Virus record (IMG/VR): IMGVR_UViG_3300028844_004840
Location: 1-64,000 of that record
Length of the DNA stretch: 64,000 nt
Strand: one strand, 5' to 3'
Source: a virus
Part shown: positions 14,831 through 21,531 of the stretch, one piece after another
Numbering within the stretch: the first letter of the stretch is position 1
Layout: each line of letters begins with the position of its first letter
The notes under the pieces: model-generated
Seen by the model: the letters and a program-made list of their open reading frames with translations, nothing else
Told to the model about the DNA's origin: nothing
Databases searched by the model: none
Position numbers and translations under genes: made by a program

Positions 14831-15153
14831 TGGAACACCTCCTAACAGAAACACAGCTTGCTGAACTCGAAATGAGTGCAACACAGGGAATCTGGGGACA
14901 GTTCTCGCTATCATACGGTCCGTGGCAAGTGGAGGCGAAAAAGCTGTGGAAGATGAATCGAAAAGCGGCAATCGCTTCGCAGGACACATCACACCACGTC
15001 TCCGCGCTACGCGCGCATAAACCAAATCGACTAGCGACATTCACACACGCAGATGACGCAGCATTCGCAGAAAGTTTGGTAAATCTATGGCTTGGTCTTC
15101 GACGCAAGTTGAAGCGTGCAGGGTTTCTAACTTATACAGGGAATAAGACATGA
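14830..15153 (+). CDS. Hypothetical protein, 107 aa
   Basis: Not recognised. AAGGAGAAGATGTG places the ATG at 14830 (TGATG overlap with the previous stop). The C-terminal half is basic (NLWLGLRRKLKRAGFLTYTG). Part of the overlapping operon. Confidence 0.75.
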   Translation: MEHLLTETQLAELEMSATQGIWGQFSLSYGPWQVEAKKLWKMNRKAAIASQDTSHHVSALRAHKPNRLATFTHADDAAFAESLVNLWLGLRRKLKRAGFLTYTGNKT

Positions 15154-15332
15154 AATATCAAGACGGAACAATATTTATGACCGAAGATGAGGTTAGTGAA
15201 GCCGTAGAAATGTACATACAGCACAAGCAAGGCGGGGAAGCTTACGGAGTAACCTCAGGAGATAAGTTGAAAATACTCCCCGCCCCCGTGGTGTTTGACC
15301 AGCGCTATGACTTTATGGTGTGTTCAAGATGA
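15150..15332 (+). CDS. Hypothetical protein, 60 aa
   Basis: Starts in an ATGA overlap. MKYQDGTIFMTEDEVSEAVE suggests a strand then a helix; function unknown. Confidence 0.65.
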   Translation: MKYQDGTIFMTEDEVSEAVEMYIQHKQGGEAYGVTSGDKLKILPAPVVFDQRYDFMVCSR

Positions 15333-15412
15333 AACTTAAAATCCTTTCTATCTTACAAACACTATTCATTGGAAAACATTTGTCACCTCCTCAGAATATA
15401 ATTATGCTATGA
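15329..15412 (+). CDS. Possible 27-aa peptide
   Basis: ATGA-coupled to the previous gene and overlapping the next start; the N-terminal half is hydrophobic (KLKILSILQTLFIG). Supported only by coupling. Confidence 0.3.
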   Translation: MKLKILSILQTLFIGKHLSPPQNIIML

Positions 15413-15570
15413 TGCAGCCAACAGGTATTGAACCGTCTTACTGTGGTCAGTGTGGTTCAACCTGTCGAGGATGTTTGAAAGCGCAATTACCCGACCACGA
15501 CTATAATAAGATTCCGTGGAAAGAACCGCTGCCTGCGCAGAAATTACCGCTTCCGCTCGCAACAATGTAA
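15409..15570 (+). CDS. Small Cys-rich protein, 53 aa
   Basis: Two adjacent ATGs (15409 and 15412). The motif CGQCGSTCRGC near residue 12 has four closely spaced cysteines, suggesting one metal site. Proline-rich C-terminus. Not recognised. Confidence 0.6.
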   Translation: MMQPTGIEPSYCGQCGSTCRGCLKAQLPDHDYNKIPWKEPLPAQKLPLPLATM

Positions 15571-15578
15571 CTTTTTCT

Positions 15579-15607
15579 TTGACAACTGACGCCGTAGGCG
15601 TTATTTG
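15579..15607 (+). promoter_or_regulatory. Putative promoter
   Basis: TTGACA at 15579-15584, 17 nt containing the palindrome GACGCC-GTA-GGCGTT, then TATTTG at 15602-15607. Confidence 0.5.
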
Positions 15608-15662
15608 GTTACGAAAGATCAACAAAGGATTCGTCTTACGATTCTGATATAAGGAGATTCAC

Positions 15663-15899
15663 ATGAAGGGCTGGCGGAAGAGCACACACGGCGGACAGGA
15701 ATACTTTTGGCGCGTGACAACAGATCGTATCGTTGTTCGTATCGAAAAAGGACCACAGGTAGTTAACGAGTGTCTGTACAAATTCTTGAACATGGCACCT
15801 GATGATCTTGAGCGCAGCCGTTGGAAGGGAAACCCTCACAAAGCGGTGAAGCCTTCCGATATTGTAACCATGTTAGATAAGGAGTTGGACCATGCTTGA
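15663..15899 (+). CDS. Hypothetical protein, 78 aa
   Basis: ATAAGGAGATTCACATG gives a strong start. Basic N-terminus (MKGWRKSTHGGQEYFWRV) and several Trp; possibly nucleic-acid binding. It overlaps the next gene by 8 nt. Confidence 0.75.
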   Translation: MKGWRKSTHGGQEYFWRVTTDRIVVRIEKGPQVVNECLYKFLNMAPDDLERSRWKGNPHKAVKPSDIVTMLDKELDHA

Positions 15900-16173
15900 T
15901 TGTACCGTGATCCTGCGTAGCGTGCGCAGCAACCAACGGCAAGAAATGCGTATCACCGCCGACCGATTGTTGGAAATGGGGATTGTGAAAGGACATGAGG
16001 ACATTGGTATTCACCGTGATCCTAGCGGACCAACGACACACACCTCGATCCACGTAAACGAAAACTACATCATTCGTGTGGGCAATATTTATAGCCTAAC
16101 GCGCGGGGTGGAAATAGCCGAAGCTGTTATGGACAGCGGCGTAAACGTGACCTCAGGGACGCTACATTTTTGA
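15892..16173 (+). CDS. Hypothetical protein, 93 aa
   Basis: Not recognised. AAGGAGTTGGACC precedes the ATG inside the upstream gene. Beta-rich with several His (IGIHRDPSGPTTHTSIHVNE). Confidence 0.75.
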   Translation: MLDCTVILRSVRSNQRQEMRITADRLLEMGIVKGHEDIGIHRDPSGPTTHTSIHVNENYIIRVGNIYSLTRGVEIAEAVMDSGVNVTSGTLHF

Positions 16174-16186
16174 AGGAGAATAACAC

Positions 16187-16306
16187 TTGACTGTATTTGA
16201 ATTAGCTGATGAAGAAATGCATTCAGCATTGTTGGATGATGAATTTGACGAAACATGTCTCGCTGATGAATTCGGGTGGACCATCGATACTGAGGATGAG
16301 TTATGA
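16187..16306 (+). CDS. Small acidic protein with TTG start, 39 aa
   Basis: AAGGAG lies 7 nt before a TTG at 16187. The peptide is strongly acidic (LADEEMHSALLDDEFDE). ATGA overlap with the following gene supports translation. Confidence 0.6.
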   Translation: MTVFELADEEMHSALLDDEFDETCLADEFGWTIDTEDEL

Positions 16307-16470
16307 GTGTTTGGTTTTGGAATATGTATAGGTGCTGCCGTGGAATTGGGTTTTCACATTACAAGTCATTTAAAATGGCGTGGGGAGCGAGGCGCGGTCC
16401 TGACCCTAAAGTAATTGAAGCAGCACGACAATATCGTCGCATTCAAGAACATAAGGAGAAGTCAGTATGA
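16303..16470 (+). CDS. Small basic protein, 55 aa
   Basis: ATGA overlap on both ends. Aromatic, Cys- and Arg-rich N-terminal half (MSVWFWNMYRCCRGIGFSHY) and a basic C-terminal helix. Unknown function. Confidence 0.6.
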   Translation: MSVWFWNMYRCCRGIGFSHYKSFKMAWGARRGPDPKVIEAARQYRRIQEHKEKSV

Positions 16471-16661
16471 CGGAAAAAGTAATCCGCCGAGATAGCGCAG
16501 AATCGACAGCGATTTCGGTAGCGCAACAACGTTTGGAAAAACTTGGATGGAGATATGCTGCGGAAGACATCGGTGAATACGCCGCAAAAATTCTGATAGG
16601 AATGGACAGCCTACTAGACAAAGAAGAACGACGTAAAACAGAAGAGCAAGCACGTGGGTGA
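16467..16661 (+). CDS. Hypothetical protein, 64 aa
   Basis: AAGGAGAAGTCAGTATGA gives a strong, coupled start. Mostly helical with a charged C-terminus (LLDKEERRKTEEQARG). Confidence 0.72.
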   Translation: MTEKVIRRDSAESTAISVAQQRLEKLGWRYAAEDIGEYAAKILIGMDSLLDKEERRKTEEQARG

Positions 16662-16863
16662 GAATCTTCCAGAGAAGTGGCATAGAATCGACAAACCCGA
16701 AGACGGTTTGTTTACGCTCATTATGTTGGCAGGACTAGAGACGCCTGACGGCGTCAGACAACCACCACTCTACGTCTGTATCAGTGATGAGGGATACCTC
16801 AGCGAGGCATTCCATTTCAACGATACTAGATGGCAACCATGTAATGGAGAGGACTTGGGATGA
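16654..16863 (+). CDS. Hypothetical protein with GTG start, 69 aa
   Basis: GTG at 16654 overlaps the previous stop. Beta-rich (GLFTLIMLAGLETPDGVRQP). ATGA-coupled to the next gene. Confidence 0.68.
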   Translation: MGENLPEKWHRIDKPEDGLFTLIMLAGLETPDGVRQPPLYVCISDEGYLSEAFHFNDTRWQPCNGEDLG

Positions 16864-17054
16864 CAACGAATAGTGTACTGGAAGCTCTTGAATGGTTCAT
16901 TGAATACGATGAAACCAATGATGTACCTCATAATGGATTTTGGATAAACGGGTTTGAAAAAGCTCGAAAAGCGGTCGCCGATGCAAAAGGGGAACCATAC
17001 GCACCGTTCCACTGGAACAACTGGACGCCTGACTGGGAGAATCGCGGTGAATGA
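16860..17054 (+). CDS. Hypothetical protein, 64 aa
   Basis: GGAGAGGACTTGGGATGA provides the site. N-terminal helix (SVLEALEWFIEYD) then an aromatic C-terminus (FHWNNWTPDWEN). Unknown. Confidence 0.7.
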   Translation: MTTNSVLEALEWFIEYDETNDVPHNGFWINGFEKARKAVADAKGEPYAPFHWNNWTPDWENRGE

Positions 17055-17376
17055 AGAACGACAATACATGATCCGCAAAAGTGGTTATTGGTATCGCCCA
17101 AATGCATCCGGATATACAAGCGTCCCCGCTGACGCGGGATTATTCAACATCGATGAAGTCTCTCTGTGCATAAAAGATAATAAAGAAGTTTCTTACATTG
17201 CACAGGCGGATTTTCTGAAAGAAGAGTTCTTACCCAGCCTCCAGCTTGCACAGGCAGCAAGTTGTACATGCCAAACGATGTCTCCGGAGATTACATATCA
17301 CAGCCCTGCGTGTATGTACCGTCTTCTAGAGGAAAGTCATCGCATTATCGAAAAAGGTCTGGTACAAGACAAGTAA
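17047..17376 (+). CDS. Hypothetical protein, about 109 aa
   Basis: I chose GTG at 17047 (GGGAGAATC upstream, overlap with the previous stop); ATG at 17068 is the alternative and gives MIRKSGYWYRPNASGYTS. That segment resembles small phage proteins with a YYRPN.RGYT pattern. Later CTCQ, HSPAC and a C-terminal helix are seen. Not assigned. Confidence 0.68.
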   Translation: MNEERQYMIRKSGYWYRPNASGYTSVPADAGLFNIDEVSLCIKDNKEVSYIAQADFLKEEFLPSLQLAQAASCTCQTMSPEITYHSPACMYRLLEESHRIIEKGLVQDK

Positions 17377-17399
17377 TATGATTCGAAAAGGAGATTAAA

Positions 17400-17652
17400 A
17401 TGGAATTGTGGATATTAAAACCTGAGCGGGGCCTTGGCGCTAATAGCCCGTGGGAACCTTGGTATGACAAAGCGTTCGGAATGGTTGCACGTGCCCCCTG
17501 ATGAAGAAACTGCGCGAGCCATCGCGGCAGATAACGCAGGACGTGAGAAATTGAAAACGAATCCGTGGCTTGACCCTACGTTGTCAACATGTACAGCACT
17601 GGCCAAAGAAGGCGCGGCTGGATTGGTATTATGCGATTTTGCGTCTGCTTGA
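17400..17652 (+). CDS. Conserved phage protein requiring a +1 frameshift (CCC TGA)
   Basis: AAGGAGATTAAA precedes the ATG. Frame 0 encodes MELWILKPERGLGANSPWEP and on to MVARAP, then stops at tandem TGA TGA (17499-17504). Frame +1 continues seamlessly with DEETARAIAADNAGREK and later NPWLDPTLSTC and DFASA. Together they form one about 83-aa protein of a common phage family (WEPWYDKAFG, then AADNAG, then WLDP.ysTC, then DFASA). The junction GCC CCC TGA is a typical +1 shift site; a one-base insertion in a C-run or a read error would look the same. Confidence 0.65.
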
Positions 17653-17805
17653 AAATAGCAGCAGATACTTGAAATGCTGATACGCGTCAAAAACAAATGG
17701 ATACTCAGAATTGTCTGGCGACGTTGGGATGTTCCTAGCGACGTCACTGCCAATCACGGCTTGTGGATAAACTGGGTGTTCGAAATTAAAATAAAAGAGG
17801 AAACA

Positions 17806-18072
17806 ATGTTACGTAAAATTCATAAAACATTAAAGTATAATATGATGTACGGGATGTGGCGTATATTATCGGTTTTAGTATTCGTCTGCATGTTACCATT
17901 AATGGTTATTCTAATTATAAGTGGGATATGTGGTGTGGTGCTTAGTATTATAGGAGTCATTCTGTACGCCGTAGGGGAGCTTGGTCTAAGAAGTATGCAC
18001 ACCCCGCTGTATTGGCTTCAAAGCAAACTAAAAAAGACACGCGAAAAAATTCATGGAGATAATAATGCCTAA
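17806..18072 (+). CDS. Membrane protein with two TM helices, 88 aa
   Basis: I start at the ATG preceded by AAAGAGGAAACA. In-frame ATG at 17674 would add 44 residues (IRVKNKWILRIVWRRWDVP) but has no site; that upstream piece may be a remnant. Hydrophobic stretch about residues 20-62 (LSVLVFVCMLPLMVILIISG) spans the membrane once or twice, followed by a basic tail. Could be a holin-like or host-membrane protein; undecided. Confidence 0.65.
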   Translation: MLRKIHKTLKYNMMYGMWRILSVLVFVCMLPLMVILIISGICGVVLSIIGVILYAVGELGLRSMHTPLYWLQSKLKKTREKIHGDNNA

Positions 18073-18568
18073 TTGGAGTAAAGTAGCACGAAATCGTGCG
18101 GAGAACGCCCGTAAAGCCATGGAATTGTTGGAAAATACAGCCAATAGTACCTATGAATTCACCCCAGAAGAAGGTTTAGAGCTAATTTCAGGGCTTCAAG
18201 ACGCGCTTGATAACTTAAAACTGGCATATAAAGATCGCTTGCCCGAAAATTCGGGTTTCGCTACCGCTGGGGACACGCTGAACAAAGATGAACTGATGGC
18301 ACTGGCTTCTCCTGTCATCGCTGTCGAAGCGGGCAAAGAGCCGCGCTATCCGGAAGACCCAGAAGTTCTTGCTATTACAAATTCACGAAATCCCGCCTCC
18401 GCTGGCGGACATGTCGTAAATACACGCTCCGACGAGCAACTGGTCATCCCGATGTGGACGCAGATCAAAGAATTCGTCGCTGCAGTACCGAATAACCAAC
18501 TCCCGGCTTATATTCTCCATATCGGGGGCCGTATGTACGAAGATGCCTACGAAATGGTAAAAAAATAG
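18065..18568 (+). CDS. Hypothetical protein, 167 aa
   Basis: GGAGATAAT precedes the ATG at 18065 inside the upstream gene. N-terminal half helical and charged (RNRAENARKAMELLENTANS), C-terminal half mixed. No motif recognised. Confidence 0.75.
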   Translation: MPNWSKVARNRAENARKAMELLENTANSTYEFTPEEGLELISGLQDALDNLKLAYKDRLPENSGFATAGDTLNKDELMALASPVIAVEAGKEPRYPEDPEVLAITNSRNPASAGGHVVNTRSDEQLVIPMWTQIKEFVAAVPNNQLPAYILHIGGRMYEDAYEMVKK

Positions 18569-18589
18569 CGTTTTTCATGTATTTTGGTA

Positions 18590-18618
18590 TTGACGACTGT
18601 GAATTGTTCCTTTATGAG
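18590..18618 (+). promoter_or_regulatory. Promoter upstream of a structured leader
   Basis: TTGACG at 18590-18595, 17 nt, TATGAG at 18613-18618. Confidence 0.55.
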
Positions 18619-18624
18619 TGATTT

Positions 18625-18700
18625 TGTCCACTAAACGGACAGAAAATTGGGGTCGGGTCAGTGACCACCGTAAGGTCGTCGTATTCCCGATCCCACGTTA
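18625..18700 (+). promoter_or_regulatory. Structured 5' leader
   Basis: A stem TGGGGTCGGG (18648-18657) with CCCGATCCCA (18686-18695), 10 pairs including one G-U, encloses GACC/GGTC (18663-18666 and 18674-18677). A small GTCC/GGAC stem precedes it. It lies between a promoter and a weakly initiated gene, so it could be a regulatory leader. Confidence 0.45.
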
Positions 18701-18715
18701 CTGAAAGAGGTTAAT

Positions 18716-18850
18716 GTGATAGGATTAAATGATATATTGGCTGCAGCAGTCCTAGCCACTGGAATAATGTTATACATGGACCACAGTGCTGTAATTGGCA
18801 CGTTGGAAGACATGGCTAAGCAATTAACTTTTGAATTGGCAATAGAATGA
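18716..18850 (+). CDS. Small membrane-associated protein, 44 aa
   Basis: AAAGAGG lies 5 nt before a GTG. A hydrophobic N-terminus (IGLNDILAAAVLATGIMLYM) is followed by a short amphipathic helix. ATGA overlap with the next gene. Confidence 0.55.
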   Translation: MIGLNDILAAAVLATGIMLYMDHSAVIGTLEDMAKQLTFELAIE

Positions 18851-19248
18851 CTAATATAATCGAGTGCTTTAAGGTGCGGGTGTTTCCTGACGGAGACTCT
18901 CCTGACGATGACAAATTGTTTGTTATGGCGCTGTTTGACCCCGATGAAGATGAAATCATTCATCTGACGGTAGGCGATAGTAAGGAAGAATTCGATAAAG
19001 GTCTCCTGATGCTGCAGAACTGGATGGATGAGCACATTCGCCTACCTATGGACCCAGATCTTTCCAAAAAATCTATTTTGGAAACGGTTCAGAGCCGAAG
19101 CCTTGATGGAAAACACGTTGTGCAGTATATGCAGCAACGCGGATGGCTCACTGACGAACAGTTCAAGGGGTATCTGATGATGCTAGAGGGGAACCACCCA
19201 GTATCGACAGAAACAGCCTTCGGCGAAGAAAAAGTACCCTTTCGATAA
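18847..19248 (+). CDS. Hypothetical acidic protein, 133 aa
   Basis: Not recognised. ATGA-coupled start. Acidic N-terminal beta part (VRVFPDGDSPDDDKLFVMAL) and helical C-terminus. Last gene of the small-gene operon. Confidence 0.75.
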   Translation: MTNIIECFKVRVFPDGDSPDDDKLFVMALFDPDEDEIIHLTVGDSKEEFDKGLLMLQNWMDEHIRLPMDPDLSKKSILETVQSRSLDGKHVVQYMQQRGWLTDEQFKGYLMMLEGNHPVSTETAFGEEKVPFR

Positions 19249-19256
19249 AAAATCTA

Positions 19257-19285
19257 TTGACAACTTAAACACAACCACGTATATA
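19257..19285 (+). promoter_or_regulatory. Consensus sigma70-like promoter at the head of the tRNA island
   Basis: TTGACA at 19257-19262, 17 nt, TATATA at 19280-19285. It drives a 63-aa ORF and probably the first tRNA. Confidence 0.75.
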
Positions 19286-19325
19286 GAAGCACATTAGCGA
19301 CAAATAGTAAAAGGAGGTCGTACAG

Positions 19326-19517
19326 ATGACATTTTCACGCTCACATGCGACCCATAGTCGCTGGAAGCAGCTAGCCAGCGCCCCTACTACACCAAATTCA
19401 GTAGGGAACATCTGGCGAGAACACTTTCCCACCGACAAGCGATATCGCGGCGGTGAGAATGAGATCACAGACAGTATTATAACCTGTCGAATGCCCTCAA
19501 CATCAGTTCTCAACTAA
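19326..19517 (+). CDS. Hypothetical basic protein, 63 aa
   Basis: An excellent AAAGGAGG lies 9 nt before the ATG. Composition is Ser/Thr/Arg-rich (TFSRSHATHSRWKQLASAPT). No family seen. It lies between the promoter and tRNA-Glu. Confidence 0.6.
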   Translation: MTFSRSHATHSRWKQLASAPTTPNSVGNIWREHFPTDKRYRGGENEITDSIITCRMPSTSVLN

Positions 19518-19566
19518 GCGTTACCGTTTGAAGGTCTACCAAAGTAAGGCGAAAGCTTTATGACAC

Positions 19567-19643
19567 GGAGCCTTCGTCTAAACGGACTAGGACGCTTCCC
19601 TTTCAAGGAAAAAATGCGGGTTCAAGTCCCGTAGGCTCTTCCA
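19567..19643 (+). tRNA. tRNA-Glu(TTC)
   Basis: Acceptor GGAGCCT/AGGCTCT, anticodon loop CTTTCAA, T-arm GCGGG-TTCAAGT-CCCGT, encoded CCA. One mismatch at the base of the anticodon stem. Confidence 0.88.
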
Positions 19644-19721
19644 AATTAACAGATAATAATTCGTAGTTGTACAGACACATATTTAATGTAGATTAAACAA
19701 CTGGAAGATTTCTAATTAAAG

Positions 19722-19889
19722 GTGTTGCCATACGCCTGATACGAGATTAAAACCGAGGTACTGCCAAGAGGGCAAATTTGGGTACACCCTGACGGGTTAG
19801 AAACTCTAAATGATGCACTTGACAGAGACATGGAGCACCTGCTAGATATTGGTGCTCTAAAACGAGACGAACCGGAAGCTGCGAACTAA
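19722..19889 (+). pseudogene. Small ORF with an in-frame TGA
   Basis: From TGA (19737-19739) to TAA (19887-19889) the frame encodes a protein-like 49-aa stretch (RGQIWVHPDGLETLNDALDR and on to KRDEPEAAN). The only upstream starts, GTG 19722 and TTG 19725, lie before the TGA in the same frame. It may be a broken gene, or one that needs stop readthrough or a non-standard start. Confidence 0.45.
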
Positions 19890-19927
19890 TGTAGCAACCA
19901 CGATCTTTGATATTGCTGGTTATTCGA

Positions 19928-19971
19928 TCACGCGCCTTGGTAGAGGCCTGTTTAGGCAGAAACAGCGTGGC
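19928..19971 (+). ncRNA. Compact three-way-junction RNA element
   Basis: Nested stems with almost no unpaired bases: CACG/CGTG closing GCCT-tggtag-AGGC and CTGTTT-aggcag-AAACAG. It is not a tRNA. It is one of several folded spacers in this island. Confidence 0.45.
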
Positions 19972-20021
19972 ACATGTAGGAACGTGGTATTACGCCCATG
20001 AACCGATTATCTGTGTATTAT

Positions 20022-20098
20022 GGGGAGGTGCGCTAAGAGGAAACGCGGCGGGAATTAAGTCCTGTGTATGGAACCTTCGAAGGTTTCCCTCCCCACCA
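20022..20098 (+). tRNA. Atypical tRNA, possible Leu(TAA), 6-nt anticodon loop
   Basis: Perfect 7-bp acceptor GGGGAGG/CCTCCCC, A73 and encoded CCA. D-stem CGC/GCG, T-arm GAACC-TTCGAAG-GTTTC with one mismatch. The anticodon stem CGGGA/TCCTG closes a 6-nt loop, ATTAAG, where 7 are normal; with T33 the anticodon reads TAA. There is no long variable arm as a bacterial tRNA-Leu would have. May be degenerate. Confidence 0.55.
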
Positions 20099-20115
20099 TT
20101 TAATTAAATTAAATG

Positions 20116-20144
20116 TTGACGAACCTTATCAGGTTGGTTATACA
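20116..20144 (+). promoter_or_regulatory. Promoter of a structured RNA
   Basis: TTGACG at 20116-20121, exactly 17 nt, TATACA at 20139-20144. The expected +1 (about 20151) coincides with the 5' arm of a 24-bp helix. Confidence 0.75.
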
Positions 20145-20150
20145 TATTTC

Positions 20151-20350
20151 AAGGAAGATTTGAAGTGCAACATCGCTCTACCTGAACGGCTCCTCCAGCA
20201 CGTTCGAAGGTGATTAGTGGGTTGGCAACAATACAAATGAGCAGCGTTTCGATAAAATATTGCTCGCGATGTTGTACTTCTAATCTTTCTATGGCGAAAG
20301 CCTCCCCCGCTGAACATCTCAGGATTAAGACAAGGGGACGCTAGCCGTAG
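20151..20350 (+). ncRNA. Large structured RNA, unknown family
   Basis: The arm 20153-20176 pairs with 20266-20289 in 23 of 24 positions (two G-U, one T-T). Inside, GAACG 20184-20188 pairs with 20201-20205, and GAGCA 20239-20243 with 20261-20265, the latter abutting the long helix. A following helix CTATGGC/GCCGTAG (20289-20295 with 20344-20350) contains a GGC-GAAA-GCC hairpin. It has its own promoter, no ORF, and leads into tRNA-like elements. Large RNAs such as GOLLD and ROOL occur in phage tRNA arrays, but I cannot assign it to either. Confidence 0.65.
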
Positions 20351-20360
20351 TTAGATTTAT

Positions 20361-20434
20361 GTCCAAGTACGCTAATTGAACGCGGGCGGCTTCATCGTCG
20401 CTGTTTGTAGGTTAAACCCCTTCCTTGGACACCA
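20361..20434 (+). tRNA. Atypical tRNA, identity unclear (possible CAT)
   Basis: Perfect acceptor GTCCAAG/CTTGGAC, A73, encoded CCA, D-stem CGC/GCG, T-arm GTAGG-TTAAACC-CCTTC with one mismatch. The stem GCGGC/GTCGC closes a 6-nt loop TTCATC. Position 56 is A instead of C. It may be degenerate or specialised. Confidence 0.5.
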
Positions 20435-20467
20435 TTAAATTTATGTTCCTTTAGGAACTGTAGTTAT

Positions 20468-20575
20468 GCAGAGGTACGCGAATTAGCGGATCGACAATTG
20501 CTTCCAAATATTCGGAGATATCTGATGGAGCAAGGGTACGATTGTATGTAGGTTGAAATCCTACTCTCTGCACCA
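20468..20575 (+). tRNA. Oversized tRNA-like element, 108 nt
   Basis: Acceptor GCAGAGG/TCTCTGC with A73 and CCA, T-arm GTAGG-TTGAAAT-CCTAC (perfect stem), D-like CGC/GCG. Where a 7-nt anticodon loop should be, ACAAT/ATTGT closes a 42-nt loop with an inner stem TTGC-TCC/GGA-GCAA. This is about 35 nt more than a normal arm, as if a short insertion sits in the anticodon loop. No anticodon can be assigned. Confidence 0.45.
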
Positions 20576-20626
20576 AATAAACACCAGTTTCCATTGGTGT
20601 AAGATAACGGAGGGTCGCTACCTCCT

Positions 20627-20715
20627 AGGCGTATAGCTCAGTAGCATGTCTTGTGGGACAAAGAGCAGCCCGTTAAGGGGGTTGGTCGCGGTTGGAATGT
20701 CGAGCCGCTACGCTG
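20627..20715 (+). other. Degenerate tRNA-like element
   Basis: Acceptor-like AGGCGTA/TACGCTG, D-stem GCTC/GAGC with a 23-nt loop, an arm AGCCC-GTTAAGG-GGGTT, and GCGG/CCGC with a 13-nt loop in place of the T-arm. There is no CCA. It is either a decayed tRNA or part of a folded spacer RNA. Confidence 0.4.
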
Positions 20716-20727
20716 TTTAATTATTTT

Positions 20728-20802
20728 AGCATTGGAGCGGTAGGTGCTCAGTATCCTCTCATAAGGGATAACCGCCGAGTTCGACCCTCGGTGATGCTAC
20801 CA
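20728..20802 (+). tRNA. tRNA-Met(CAT)
   Basis: Acceptor AGCATTG/TGATGCT, D-arm GAGC/GCTC, anticodon loop CTCATAA, T-arm CCGAG-TTCGACC-CTCGG, encoded CCA. CAT could also be Ile2 after lysidine modification. Confidence 0.85.
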
Positions 20803-21012
20803 AACAACAGGCGTTGGATTACCTCCGTAAATCGCGTGAAATATAGACCGTCGAGAACGACCGTCTGTTCCTATGTACCGTTTCCATTCTAATCAGATGG
20901 AGTAGCTATGTGATAGGCCACTGCTCGTGGACTTAGAGCAAGGTTTAACCGTACCGTACGGGGTAGGGCTGCTACGGTCCTAGTGCAAGGTTGATTACCG
21001 TAGAGAAACAAT
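20803..21012 (+). other. Folded spacer between tRNA-Met and tRNA-Cys
   Basis: No gene. Contains TCCAT/ATGGA, CCAC-TGCTC-GTGG, CCGTAC/GTACGG, and a perfect CTACGGT/ACCGTAG stem with an 18-nt loop just before tRNA-Cys. Probably part of the primary transcript, possibly functional RNA. Confidence 0.4.
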
Positions 21013-21088
21013 GACACGAAGTCTGAACGGTTAGGTCCCAGATTGCAAACCTGCGGTAAGGCGGGTTCAACTCCCCCTCGTGTCTCCA
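21013..21088 (+). tRNA. tRNA-Cys(GCA)
   Basis: Acceptor GACACGA/TCGTGTC, T73 as in known tRNA-Cys, anticodon loop TTGCAAA, T-loop TTCAACT, CCA encoded. The anticodon stem has two mismatches, so it is less regular than usual. Confidence 0.8.
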
Positions 21089-21264
21089 AACAGCGGTTGA
21101 GAACAACATACACCAGTGGTGAGTTGGTATCCCTATCAAGCCGTGTGGCAAAAAGACTACACCGCCTCTGGAAAACGTGGAAACCCGGCAAGTAATAACA
21201 CAAAATGCATTGTTGCGACAGTCGGAAAAGACCGACAACAAATTTTCGGTGTGTAACACCGTTT

Positions 21265-21340
21265 CAGGGTGTAGCTCAGTAGGTAGAGTGCTTGATTTGG
21301 AATCAAGAAGCCGCTGGTTCGAGTCCAGTCACCCTGACCA
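21265..21340 (+). tRNA. tRNA-Pro(TGG)
   Basis: Acceptor CAGGGTG/CACCCTG (C1-G72 typical of Pro), anticodon loop TTTGGAA, T-arm regular, CCA encoded. Canonical cloverleaf. Confidence 0.92.
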
Positions 21341-21343
21341 ATA

Positions 21344-21400
21344 CATCCGACGCAGGCTATGCCAAGCGGGTAATAAGTTCACCGTAAGGGGACTCGGATG
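21344..21400 (+). other. tRNA-sized folded spacer closed by a 7-bp stem
   Basis: CATCCGA (21344-21350) pairs perfectly with TCGGATG (21394-21400) and encloses GGC-TAT-GCC. It has an acceptor-like stem but no T-arm, anticodon or CCA. Confidence 0.4.
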
Positions 21401-21409
21401 ACACTCTTT

Positions 21410-21487
21410 TGCGGGGGGTGGAGAAGTAGTTAACTCGCCAGCCCCATACGCTGGAGAACAGAGGTGCAAATCCTCTCCCCGCAACCA
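21410..21487 (+). tRNA. tRNA-Met(CAT) with C33
   Basis: Acceptor TGCGGGG/CCCCGCA, A73, CCA encoded. Stem CCAGC/GCTGG with loop CCCATAC, so position 33 is C rather than the near-universal T. The T-loop is TGCAAAT. It could be a variant elongator or initiator. Confidence 0.8.
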
Positions 21488-21496
21488 AATAATCCC

Positions 21497-21525
21497 TTGA
21501 CGCGTGTTAATACATAGCGTACAAG
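21497..21525 (+). promoter_or_regulatory. tmRNA promoter
   Basis: TTGACG at 21497-21502, 17 nt, TACAAG at 21520-21525, about 20 nt before the first tmRNA helix. Confidence 0.65.
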
Positions 21526-21531
21526 GGTAGT

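Noticed and set aside
19907-20107. 66-aa ORF across the three-way-junction RNA and a tRNA
   Set aside because: It runs through a tRNA-like gene with a perfect acceptor stem and has no start signal.
20692-20892. 66-aa ORF over tRNA-Met
   Set aside because: It overlaps tRNA-Met and lacks a ribosome site.
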